From Plantago elongata (Eukaryota; Streptophyta; Magnoliopsida; Lamiales; Plantaginaceae), in assembly GCA_036897095.1 (NCBI GenBank), contig JAYMSP010003257.1:1-20457 (forward strand): a stretch of 20,457 nt of DNA, in the 5' to 3' direction. This document shows positions 9,354 through 18,645 of the stretch, piece by piece; within the stretch, counting starts at the first letter, position 1; each line of letters begins with the position of its first letter. The translations under genes were made by a program, and so were the position numbers. Below the pieces are notes generated by a model. The model was not told the origin of the DNA, did no database searches, and was given only the letters and a program-made list of their open reading frames with translations.

Positions 9354-9464
9354 GCTCAAGCATAAAGAAAGGTTGTTGAGGAAACATCTTCTCCTCACAA
9401 CTCGATATCTGAAGCACAAATTGCTCCAGAAGTCCAAGCCAACGAGCCTAGTTTCTCTACACAG

Positions 9465-9549
9465 GTATGCTCAGAAAGCTTAATACTTCATTTTTTTCTC
9501 AGATATCTACAAGTGGTTTGAACAAAAGTAACTTGTACTCTTGCTTCAG
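9465..9549 (+). other. Candidate intron 5 of the accessory gene
   Basis: 85 nt, donor CAG|GTATGC, acceptor TTGCTTCAG|GCT. It shares GTAACTTGTACTC with the related TTAACTTGTTACTC of intron 1, a hint of common origin. Confidence 0.62.
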
Positions 9550-10105
9550 GCTCTAGTTGATGTGGTAATTGATGGGGAATCACCACTCAATTTACTCGAG
9601 TTATTCCATAATGTCATTCTTGAAGAAGCATCTCAAGTGCTTCAAGTTAAGGCAAAAGCTCATAAAGGTTTATCTATCGGAAATTTCCCGAGTGATCGAT
9701 AATAAAGAGCGAAGAGCAAGAGCATTCGGTCTGGAAAACTACATCCATGTTATTTTCCCTACAAAGGATTATTCCCACCATTCTTTGATGCTTGAAGACT
9801 TCTTGACAGAATTGGCACAGAAACTCGTAGCAGCTTTCCAAGTTGTTGATGAACAAACCAAGAAGCAGATGGTCTTCGACCCTGCGTTGCGCAAGTCACT
9901 GCGTGTTTATCCCTCAGAGCAAGAGGAAGTAAATGGCGACATGGTCACTCTGCCAGATGTGGTCAACTTGGTCTCTGAAAATGAGGAAGAGATCGATGAG
10001 AACGACTTCCATGACCCTCCTTCAGAACATCACAAAGATGGTGATGACAAGAAACATGACAACGATGATGATAGTCCAACACCAGGGACTGGTGGCATAG
10101 CTTAA
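9550..10105 (+). pseudogene. Accessory gene of element A, block after the introns
   Basis: The frame from 9550 starts ALVDVVIDGESPLNLLELFH and runs to a double stop near 9700. A shift of frame there restores DNKERRARAFGLENYIHVIF, then EDFLTELAQKLVAAFQVVDE, VFDPALRKSLRVYPSEQEE and a strongly acidic, histidine-rich tail (HKDGDDKKHDNDDDSP), ending at 10103-10105. The first part has the look of an alpha-helical globular domain and the tail of a disordered linker. I recognise no enzyme family. Nothing resembling a signal peptide or a membrane anchor is present. Confidence 0.55.
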
Positions 10106-11420
10106 GACAAGTTGGCCCTGGAGAACAACAAACTGCTCCAACCAATACCCAGAGAACACCATCATCATTACCAAAGTCTCAACCACCTTCTACAACCCAA
10201 CAAGCCTTATTGGTATAGGCTCAACAGGCTACCAAATTTGCTGAAGAAATCCAAGTTGCAAAACTCAAGGAATTGTTGGAAATAGAAACAAGATTCTCTT
10301 TGGAATGTCAATCCCATATTGAAGAGAAGCAAGCCCGGATACTGAAGTTCGAGGCCGAAAATGCTAAGGAAAGGGAACTCCTTGATGAGAAACTAAAGCT
10401 TTAGAGGGACATCGAAGTCATGGTTGCAGAGTTGGATGCTCTGGTGACTGAAGATGATGAGCAAGATGCTAAGGCTGCATCAAAGGAGCAAATTCCTACG
10501 GCTGCACAAAAAGGCAAGGGTAAAATGGTCGCCAATCCGGATGAAGATGATGAAGTTTTCATTGAGAGTGAAGAAGAAGAAGACTCGAACCGGATGACAC
10601 CAGAAATTGAAGTTATGCACACTTCCCATCTAAAAAGGGAACTACTAGCTCCGCACATCTTTTCATGCCCTGCTACTACGATCAGAGATGCTGAATACAT
10701 GGAAGAAGCACAGTGTATGCCAAGCTTTGTAAGGAACTGCTGGAACAAGACGCCGGAGTGCTTGAAACGGTCCCAAAAGAAACCAAGCCTATTGCTTGCC
10801 TTCTTCTCAGAAGAGCCACTACAATAGCATTAGTCCAAAAGGATCTAGGCATGATCCGGGATGAGGACTGCAACAATGCAAACAAGGTGCTAGACGAGGC
10901 ACACTATACTACTCAGAAAGCTGAGGCCATATTCTGTCCATTGGAAGAGCTGACTGAAAAGGAGATGTTACTCCTAAAGGAAAATCAATAGGTCAAATCC
11001 GAGATCAACAACTTGTTCAAGTGCACACCAATTTGTAGAGAACTTTGAATCTCTCTCAGATTCATATGCCAGTTTGACTCAGTCATTCATGACTATGGGG
11101 GAAGAATTAGCAGCACCCTAGAGAGCCCAAGAAAGAAATAGAAAACAACCAATGTCCTCCACAAGTCAAGCTCCAGCAAAGAACAAAGCTCCTGAAGAAC
11201 CAAGAGTAACAACAAGATCAAGGCATAAGAGTGTGATTACCAGGGGTTCCAATGCCCTTGCAATATCCGAAGCAAAGAAGCCTTCTGAAGAACAAGAAGA
11301 AGACAAGTAATAGGTCAGGAAAGGTGCAAGTCTTCGATCCAGAACATCTTCCATGATGATGATGAGACTGATCATGATGATCATCCACTCCAGAAGAGAA
11401 GGTGAGTTGGAAACACTTCT
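10106..11420 (+). pseudogene. Accessory gene of element A, coiled-coil and acidic region
   Basis: After a Q/P/S/T-rich stretch (10130-10215) comes a helix-forming part, IQVAKLKELLEIE to EKLKL (about 10246-10402), a stop at 10402-10404 and RDIEVMVAELDALVTEDDE. Then follow an acidic run, HLKRELLAPHIFSCPA (about 10627-10674), a frameshift, TTIALVQKDLGMIRDEDCNN (about 10818-10877), helical sequence to a TAG at 10990-10992, and a poorly kept part to 11420. The same blocks in the same order occur on the minus strand at 17740-18903, where the frame is far better preserved. Long coiled coils usually mean self-assembly or partner binding; the partner is unknown. Confidence 0.65.
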
Positions 11421-12290
11421 GAACCTCCATTGACAGTAAGGCCACTAAATGGAAGAACTCCTTCTGGAAACACCAAGTCGATCCAAGTAGGATCTTCTAG
11501 CACAACTCCCAGAAAGCATGAAGAACTTTCATTGGAGGAAGGACTGAATAGAAAAAGGCGAAGGAATTTACAGTTTGGAATTACTCAAGAGAAAGAACAA
11601 GAGGAGAGACCAACTGCTGCCCTGATTGAATATGCCAAAACTGATGACAATCAATTCGCCTACATATGCATTCATCTCCTGAACGGTTATTGGGTTCTTG
11701 ACCTAAGGTACCTATTGCTAAACAAGAGGTTTCCAACTCCCATTTACAATCAAATGATGGCATGGAGAACACACAATCCCACTTTGCTAAATCCTGAGCA
11801 TACTAAGGCATGGCTTGACTTTGAAGTTCTGAAGAGGACTGAGGCTATGCAAAAGCCATTAGACTTCATCTGTCATTATCCAAAGCCTGATGATGTACAT
11901 AAAGTTCAAAAAATGGATGGTACCTATAACAAGAAGAATAAGTAAGGTGTTAAACCTTACCAATCCTTCTATATGACTGTTGATGAGTATATGGATGAAA
12001 TTGTATATCTTGAGATCAACTATCAACATCATGACTTATCTCAACTTAAAGTAGACCTTGCATGGGTATGGGGCAAGAACTATTGGGTCAAGCTTTTTGT
12101 ACAGAAAATACAAAGATCCTACCAAGACTTACAAGGACCTTTGTGGATTAGACAAAAGGAAAAAGCTATCTGCCAGAAGACTTCTCTATGAATATGCTGA
12201 AGACTGCAGGAAAGTTGATAACTAGATCCACTGATCCAGATAGGGTGTTGAAGAACTTATGGTTTCTGAACAAAAGTTCATTTTTGAAGA
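11421..12290 (+). pseudogene. Accessory gene of element A, conserved C-terminal domain
   Basis: A frame of 171 codons (11430-11945) starts with a basic patch (LNRKRRRNLQFG, about 11547-11582) and continues with YICIHLLNGYWVLDLRYLLL, IYNQMMAWRTHNPTLLNPEH, WLDFEVLKRTEAMQKPLDFI and YPKPDDVHKV. After TAA at 11943-11945 the frame resumes with YQSFYMTVDEYMDEIVYLE; after a shift near 12075 comes KLSARRLLYEYAEDCRKVD, with a stop at about 12222. The minus-strand copy at 16936-17570 has the same motifs, such as QMMAWRTNKPTLLNP and FYMTRDQYLDDVAYFE, which marks this as the most conserved domain of the gene. I do not recognise the family. Confidence 0.65.
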
Positions 12291-12627
12291 CTTGAAGACT
12301 AGTATTTTAGGATGTCTTACTTGGATCATAGACTCTCATGTTGTCCAAATTTACGTAGTAATTTTTGTAACACTTTGCTGAATTGATCTTTATTGTTCAA
12401 TATTTGTGAATGTTATCTTGTGTTCTGTAATAGTTCATTCTGATGATTATATTCTCAAAAACCATTTATAAAAAGATAACTTGTCAGCACATAGCTTGTG
12501 ATTTGGTTGATGTTACTTTCTGCACATAATTACTAGATTGAATATCATTAGAAATAATTAAGTGGTAGATTATTTTCACTTCCATGTTTGTAATAGGACA
12601 TTGAAGATTGTCATGGTTGACTGATCA
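12291..12627. other. 3' untranslated region of element A
   Basis: AT-rich, no protein motif. The first 90 bases align with the region after the coding end in the minus-strand copy (GACTTGAAGACTAGT, then AGGATGT and GTTGTCC). Confidence 0.5.
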
Positions 12628-12641
12628 AGAAAGGGGAAATT
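12628..12641 (+). other. Polypurine tract of element A
   Basis: AAGAAAGGGGAAAT stands directly before the LTR start. Such a tract primes plus-strand DNA synthesis in LTR retrotransposons. Confidence 0.75.
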
Positions 12642-12789
12642 TTTTAGGAATATCTGTTAGTATTTTTGACCGATCATCATATGACTTATCTTAGTATAGA
12701 AAGGTTACTAGTACTTTTAGTTCACTTGAACACTGTAAAAGAGGAAAGCACTTAGTATGTTAGTCTAGTAAAACTTGTAATAGGATTAT
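12642..12789 (+). repeat. 3' LTR of element A, first part
   Basis: Aligns with the LTR start at 18904: TTAGGAATATC, then GACTTATC/AACTTATC, CAGAAAGG-like, ACTAGTAC, TTCACTTGAACA and TATGTTAGTCTAGT. The expected TG at the start reads TT here. It is interrupted after 12789 by a solo LTR and resumes at 16541. Confidence 0.85.
12785..12789. repeat. Target site duplication, left copy (ATTAT)
   Basis: ATTAT precedes TGTGGGG at 12790 and recurs at 16541-16545 right after GTCACA. The uninterrupted LTR near 19040 has a single GGATTATTTAGG at this place. Confidence 0.88.
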
Positions 12790-13626
12790 TGTGGGGTCCC
12801 CAACCGCCCGAAGCGCGGCTGATCAATCAGTGCCGGATAAGGGGAAAACCATAACCAGAATATAAAATAAACTTATTTATTAACATAATATTGATAAACT
12901 GTACAAAGGGTAGGGTAATGGACGATACATTTTTTTGAAACAAACCAAAAAAGATAGTGGAAAAGTTTTGTCCGGTTACTAAGCGCCTGGTCATTCTACC
13001 CGATCGTTTATCCTGTTCTTGCAATCATTACCTGGGAAATGGAAAGAACAAACATGGAGGAGAGGGTAAGTCAAAAGACTTAGTGAGTAATATTTTAAAA
13101 TGAACGAGAAAACAAGCACGGAAACTAATTCAAAAGAGAGTTCACTTTTGACAGGAAAATATAGAACACTTGTCACGCAAAACAAATTCCGTATCCTGGA
13201 TTTTCAGAATTTTCACGAATGAGATACAAACCATATAGCTCCCCTGAATGGCCACGGAGGGCATCTTAACTACCTTATTACTCCTTCGAGGAGCGACCTC
13301 GCAGTCCATGTCTGCCCGGTACACGGAACGATATCGACCACCTGAGCAGGTGATACCGTTGGGGCGTCCGGGGATCTGTGGTACAGGAGAATATAGACAT
13401 ACCGTCGGTCCATTTCGCCCGGCTCAACCATACCAGCTGTCCCTGGGCCCAATCGAAACAGACAGATAATACCTGAATAGCAACACAGGCGTATCACAGG
13501 ATGCCACGGAGGCATATCACAGGGTGCCGCAACGGGCTTATCAAACAGATTACCAGGATTGGATCAAACAAACAAATATAACACTTATGAAGGACCTTAT
13601 GGTCAATTATTCACAGTTCCCAACAA

Positions 13627-14110
13627 GTGCCGAACTGATGATCATAGGACTAAACACAAATGTCGAATGGCAGAACACGAGAACAATCACCGGTGCCGAG
13701 TGGCAGATGGCATAGACAAATAATAGTACCGAAAGGCGAACAATACAATCAAGAGTGATGAACAACAGGTATCAAAGGCAAACAAGGGTGCCAAATGGTG
13801 GACAACACATCAAACAGAATGCCGGTTGGCGGGTAACAAAGTCAGACACAAGTGCCGGGTGGCGGGTGGTTAAAGTCAAACAAAAGTGCCGGATGGCGGT
13901 CAACAAAGTCAAATGCGGATGCCGGATGGTGGAATACAATAACAATCAATAGTGCCGGATGACGGAATACAACAGTAGATAAGGGTGCCAAGTGGCGGAT
14001 AACAAGTTAAGGTCAAACAACAAGTGCCGGTTGGCGATCAATGAATTCAAACAATTCCCGAAGGACGAATACAGAGGATAGACACAGGTGCCGGAAGACA
14101 GACAGTAAAA
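13627..14110. repeat. Degenerate minisatellite in the solo LTR
   Basis: About a dozen copies of a unit starting GTGCCGGATGGCGG followed by an A/C-rich tail with CAAACA, spaced mostly 31-40 bases. The best copies lie at 13851, 13886 and 13950. In the LTR's own direction this is the late part near its 3' end. Confidence 0.75.
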
Positions 14111-15839
14111 CTAAACAGACACAGAACACCACATTCGGTTAATAAATCACAAATCATTTTAAAGGTCAGAGTCAATCAGAGAGTCAACGGAATATGGGTA
14201 ATGTCAGACATTCTACAAGGCCTAAAGTTAGGTCAAGTATTACGACTAGGCGTAACTGAATATAAAAGCTTAACAATAACAATATGGAGGCACAAAAATA
14301 TGCCTGGGCCTGATGCCGAATAAATACTCACTTGGAATAAAAGATAAGTGAGGGTCCTCACCTTACGCGACTTCGTAATCCTGATACACGGACAATACTA
14401 CTTAACTTTTTACGCAATAGTAAAAATTCCCATAAAATTCCCCCCAAAGCAATTATAAACAAGTAGCAGCAATTAAGAGACGAAGACGCTTATGCATATA
14501 ATTTCATATAATCATGTGATGTTACAACATACTCAAGATCGACACAGTACCCAGCTTCATGCTCCAATGAGAATTAATTCAGGACCTAAGATACTATGCG
14601 CAATTTTGCATGACGGGTAAATAAATTAAACACCATTCAACTCGGCAAAAAATCTACCCAAACTATCACATTTAACCTCGACATGGATGCACCAAACAGT
14701 CACGCAACATATGCAGCTGACAGGCCATTCAAGTACCACATGACTTAACCCGAAGAACAATCAACTCAATGCATAATAGTCGACAACTAGTCGACGAACA
14801 ATATTGCAATCCAAGACAAGGCACATCTACTGAATTGAGACAATTACTAGACAAATTGAAAACATAGTGTATAACGACATGCAGCCGACGACCAGTCGAC
14901 AATCACATACACCAGACACAATCCAACTGGTAAGGACAAGTAACTAACCAAACTGCAAGCATGGAAAAAAAGAAGCAAGACCTGGACTGAAAACAAACTA
15001 AATAACGGCAAGGCCATGACGTACAACACAATCATACAACCAAGCATACAGTTAACATACAAGAAGAGAAACAGGACACGACACTCAAACACAGTGCGGC
15101 ATAGACACAGGCAAACTTTCGAATGGCTGCAATACATTAGCTTGATGAACTTCATAGCGTAACAACCATTCGACTACCGTACAATAGGGCAGGCAAAGAA
15201 ATCAACTTCTACCAACACCACACAGTTACAACTCAACCAAAAATCAGACATAAACAGTCAGCCAGCAGTATGCGGTGACCAAATTAATTACATAACGGTC
15301 GACGGCCAGTCGACAACCACACATATATCAGACACACAGTCACGCAGCACGCCGTATACCATCACAACATACAACACAAGACAAGCTAGGTGAATTCAAA
15401 TGCAAACTGCCAAACGAATTCAAGCAACACAGCTTAATAATTAACTTTCTCACCCCAAAATTCGACTATAATCGAAAAAGGAAGGTGGCACTAACCGGAG
15501 AGAGCAATCGAACGAGACAAGAGCGAATAGACAAATAGGCGAAGGATGGCCGCGGGTGAAAGCAAAATGAACAGGGCGCGAAAGAGTGAACAGGGGAAGG
15601 GTGATCAAAGTCGTTTGATAACCGTCTGATGGGGCAAATCGAGATGTTGGCGGTTACAGGTGGGTGGTGGCGATATGAAGCGAGGTGGTGTTGCGGTCGA
15701 GTAGGTGAGGCTGTGCGGTGGTGATGGGTGGCGGAAAAAATTAAGGAGCTGCAGGAGCTCGAGAGAAACGAAAAATTGAAGAGGGAGCGAGAAAGAGCAG
15801 GGGAGGTGAGGCTGTGAAGAAAATGAAGGTATTGGGCTC

Positions 15840-15847
15840 TATTTATA
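15840..15847 (-). promoter_or_regulatory. TATA box of the solo LTR
   Basis: The minus strand reads GGCTATAAATAGAGCC, a canonical plant TATA box. Downstream on the same strand lies a C/T-rich region with few G, typical of an LTR leader. Transcription would run toward lower coordinates. Confidence 0.65.
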
Positions 15848-16540
15848 GCCAATTTCGGCCGACCACGCGTGAAGGAATCTTTTGGCTGCCTTTCTGTCCA
15901 TAATTATCGATTAATTGCTTCAGTTGGATGTTTGCTCAACTCAATCTGTTGGAGGCTTGCGTCACAAGCCGCGTCACTCCAACACTTGCCAGTCACGAGG
16001 CGTCTTAGAGAAAGGAGGGCAATTTCGGCATTTCCGATGGCGGCTATGGCCGGTGGCATCACGGGGAAGAAAATGGCGGACGAATTGGGGAGAAAACGGG
16101 AGAATTGGCGTACTGAAGGAGAAGACGGTGAAGAAGAAGGAAGTAATTAGGGGTATAACTGGTATTTCACCATTATATACACCTAGTTTCTTCTGGACTC
16201 CAAATGGCTCGTAGATAAATTCCTAAAAATATGAAATCAATATCCGGGACGATATTGGACGCGAACTTAGCTAGAATCAAAAATAATTTTTCGAACTTTT
16301 ATTTTTATTATTTTATTATTAATATATATTAAATAGCAATTTAATGCTACTAGCAGATAACTGGCGGATACGAACTGGCCACTAATATTCTAATTCAATA
16401 CGCTGTTAAAAGTCACTCAATCATGACTTCTCACCTTTCCAAACTCAAAATAAAATAAATAATATATTTAGATAACACGTATATAATTGAATATGGTTTG
16501 AATCGTACCTCAACCGGGTTCGATTAATTGGGTCGTCACA

Positions 16541-16706
16541 ATTATTAGATCTCTGAATGTGATTTTATATTTTGAAGAACGCCATGAAAAAGGATCCGAA
16601 CAATGAATTTTAATCAAAGATTCGAATACTAAAAATTGCACAAGTTTATGAAGAGGAAGGTTGAGTCTCCTCAGATAGACTATGACCAGAAAGCATATCG
16701 TATAAT
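16541..16706 (+). repeat. 3' LTR of element A, second part, ending in a palindrome
   Basis: Begins with the right copy of ATTAT and continues the LTR: TCTCTGAATGT, GAAGAACGCCATGAA, AAGGATCC and TTTAATCAAAGATT all match 19053-19130. Homology to the other LTR fades near 16706, in the centre of a palindrome, where minus-strand sequence of element B starts. About the last 1.1 kb of this LTR are absent. Confidence 0.78.
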
Positions 16707-16734
16707 ACATAATATGCTTTCTGAACATAGTCTA
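16676..16734. repeat. Palindrome at the junction of element A LTR and element B
   Basis: Arms of 23 bases (16676-16698 and 16712-16734), matching at 21 of 23, around a 13-base centre. The left arm (TAGACTATGACCAGAAAGC) belongs to the plus-strand LTR; the right arm appears to belong to the minus-strand 3' region of element B. Confidence 0.8.
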
Positions 16735-16935
16735 TATAAGACAACTTTTACAAGATGTATTATGATGAAAATAAAGTCAGCAGAATTACAAAATACTAAG
16801 TAAATTAGGACAACAGGAGAGTCCAAGCTCCAAGTAAACATCCTAATGAACTAGTCTTCAAGTCTTCAAAAATAATAACTTAGGTTTAGAAACCTTAAGT
16901 TCTTCAGCAACTTAATCTTCTTCATGTACTCTGGA

Positions 16936-17740
16936 TCATTGAAGATCAATTCCCCTGCAGTCTTCATCATATTCATAATGTAACCTTCTGACAGAGAGTT
17001 CTGTCTTTCTGGCTAAATCACAAATTTCTCTATAAGCTTTGTTAGGATCACCATGATTCTCAAGATAGTCTTTTCTAGACTTAATGAAGTTCTTGACACA
17101 AAAGTACCTTCCCCACACCTAAGCATGGTTCATCTTCAACATTGACAACTGATAATACTTGTAAAATTCTTCAAAGTATGCAACGTCATCCAGATATTGA
17201 TCCCTTGTCATGTAAAATGACTCATAGGTTTCAACACCTAGTTTGTTCTCTTTGCTAAGAGTACCATACAACTTTCTAGTCTTGTGTACATCATTTGGCT
17301 TTGGATAAGTACAAGTAAAATCCAATGGCTTCTTCATAGCCTCAGTCCTTACATGAACCTCAAAATTAAGCCACTTGTGAGCATTCATCGGATTAAGCAG
17401 AGTAGGCTTGTTGGTTCTCCATGCCATCATTTGCATATAGATAGAATATGGAAACTTCTTGTTTACTAGTAAATGTTGTAACTCAAGAATCCAGTATCTA
17501 TTCTGTAGATGTATGCATATGTAGGATGATTGGCTGTCATTAGTCTTTACATACTCAATTTGAGCAGCAACCGGTCTTTCTTATTGTTCTTTCTCTTGGG
17601 CTTTGCCAAACTGCATGTTCCTACGCATTCTTCTATTCAGTCCTTTCTCCAGTTCTACTTGATTTCTAGGGTTTTTGCTGGAAGATCCACCTTGAGACTT
17701 GGTGTTTCTAGAAGGAGTTCTTCAATTTTCAACTAGAGGA
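16936..17740 (-). pseudogene. Element B accessory gene, C-terminal domain
   Basis: Read downward: a basic stretch with LNRRMRRNMQFGKAQEKEQ, YICIHLQNRYWILELQHLLV, MQMMAWRTNKPTLLNP, WLNFEVHVRTEAMKKPLDF, YPKPNDVHKTRK and FYMTRDQYLDDVAYFEEFY to a TAG at 17119-17121. The same frame then continues from about 17118 with GRYFCVKNFIKSRKDYLEN and ELSVRRLHYEYDEDCRGIDL, ending at TGA 16936-16938. Stops: TGA near 17719 and TAA near 17580, besides the TAG. Motif for motif it equals 11430-12220 of element A, so the domain end is well defined by the two copies. Function unknown. Confidence 0.7.
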
Positions 17741-18645
17741 GGTTCAGATAGGCTTCCCACTCTTCTTCTCTTCCAGTGAAGTGGATGCTCATCTCTACCA
17801 GTCTCATCATTATCATCATCATTGTAGTTCCTAAGTGGAGACTTACAAGTTTCCTCTTTATCCTTAATTTCTCCTTCTTCTTTTTCTGGTTCTTCTTCAG
17901 AAGGCTTAATTCCTTCAGATATAACAAGGGCGTTGAAACCCCTTGTTATCATACTTCGTAGCCTTGTTCTTGGTTCTTCAAAAGGCATGTCCTTTTCTGG
18001 AACTTGACTTGTGGAGCGGATTTGTTTTCTCATCCTTCCTCTACCTTTCTGGGTTGTTTTCTCTTCCCCCATAGCCATGAGTGACTCACTCAAACTGACG
18101 TAAGAGTGAGACAGAGTCTCAAAGTTCTGCTGTAAGTTATTGTGCACCTGGACTAGCTTCTGAATGACCTTTCTGAGCTCTACATTTTCTTGAAGGAGTG
18201 ACTGCTCCTTCTGGTTTAGCTCTTCCACTGGACGCAAGATAGACTCAGCCTTCAGAACAACATACTGTGCTTCATAAAGTGCTCTGTTGGCATTGTTCCA
18301 GTCTTCATCCCTAACCATGCCTAAGTCTTTCTGAGACAAAGCTATGCTAGTGGCTCTATGCAGTAGAAGCTTAGAAACTGGCTTAAGGTCAGTAGGTACA
18401 AAATCGAGCACCTGGGAATCTTCAGCAACTAACTCATTTCTGAATGCTTGAAACATTGTACTTCTTCCGAGGAATTTTCAGTGTCTGGAAGTTACAGCTG
18501 GGGATGAGAAGATATGTGGAGCAAGAAGTGATCTTTTTAAGTGAGATACATTCAACTCGTCCTCTTCTGGTGCCAAACCTTGTGTTTCTTCGTAATCATC
18601 AGTGCTCAATATAATTGGTTCATTGTGAGCAGGCTCAACATCCAT
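17722..18645 (-). pseudogene. Element B accessory gene, 244-codon coiled-coil block
   Basis: The longest open frame of the window (18456 down to 17722, 244 codons) starts MFQAFRNELVAEDSQ and includes RATSIALSQKDLGMVRDEDW, a helical stretch EELNQKEQSLLQENVELRKV to about 18110, a basic patch KGRGRMRKQIR, an acidic part EEEPEKEEGEIKDKEE and WKRRRVGSLSEPP. The ATG at 18456 is probably internal: upstream, behind a TGA near 18479, coding continues with HLKRSLLAPHIFSSPA, matching element A. The block is a coiled coil followed by a disordered, charged, nuclear-looking tail. A TAA at 18646-18648 separates it from the next block. Confidence 0.68.

Larger units (their letters stand above)
8235..9549 (+). 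pseudogene. Accessory gene of element A, candidate multi-exon middle section
   Basis: The frame opening at 8235 is acidic and continues past two decayed codons (TGA 8577, TAA near 8619) to CAG at 8664-8666. From there coding-like blocks alternate with AT-rich blocks bounded by GT and AG. Proposed exons: to 8665/8666, 8746-8852, 8934-9041, 9125-9277, 9354-9464, then from 9550. Lengths are 107 (108 less one lost base), 108, 153 and 111 nt, so all are phase 0, and each begins with an Ala codon GCT. Encoded sequences are alike in style: Glu-, Pro-, Thr- and Ser-rich, for example APTKKAHEVVETPQDQ, AQSEEKAGGDKVA and SEAQIAPEVQANEP, a disordered acidic linker. Breaks: TAA in exon 2, TAG at its end, TAA in exon 5. 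Similar size, phase and start suggest the exons arose by duplication of an exon-intron unit. The splicing is predicted, not observed. Confidence 0.6.
2406..12789 (+). mobile_element. Element A: degenerate Ty1/copia retrotransposon, SIRE/Maximus-like
   Basis: Order along the plus strand: truncated 5' LTR, primer binding site, gag, coiled-coil region, integrase, RNase H, long accessory gene, polypurine tract and the start of the 3' LTR, which resumes at 16541 after a nested insertion. Integrase before the RNase H sequence is the Ty1/copia order. A long extra coding region between pol and the 3' LTR is the hallmark of the SIRE/Maximus lineage. Protease and reverse transcriptase are gone and the frames have many stops, so the copy is dead. 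The accessory region is the best preserved part. Confidence 0.82.
12790..16540 (-). mobile_element. Solo LTR of a gypsy retrotransposon (Del/Tekay-like), 3751 bp
   Basis: On the minus strand it begins TGTGACGACCCAATTAATCG and ends TTGGGGACCCCACA, a TG...CA pair, with 5-bp duplications ATTAT on both sides. No gag, pol, primer binding site, polypurine tract or second LTR copy is visible within 3751 bp, so it is a single LTR left by recombination between two LTRs. The orientation is confirmed by a minus-strand TATA box (15840-15847), followed by a C/T-rich leader-like stretch down to about 15440. Assignment to Del/Tekay rests on the great length and the TGTGACGACCC-type start (inference). It contains a run of about 33-bp repeats at 13627-14110 and diverged internal copies of a CCAGTCGACAA segment (14890 and 15309). 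Confidence 0.85.

Noticed and set aside
13248..13952. Several short plus-strand frames in the GC-richer part of the solo LTR
   Set aside because: They follow the minisatellite and G/C-rich LTR sequence, share no motif with known proteins and oppose the LTR's own direction.
15466..15852. 128-codon minus-strand frame starting MAINRAQY, rich in S, P and H
   Set aside because: It lies just after the LTR TATA box in the C/T-rich leader; low complexity from base composition explains the open frame, and no domain is visible.
12790..16540. A complete short non-autonomous retroelement (TRIM/LARD type) rather than a solo LTR
   Set aside because: No repeated ends inside, no primer binding site next to either border and a single TATA/leader arrangement; it would need two LTR copies.
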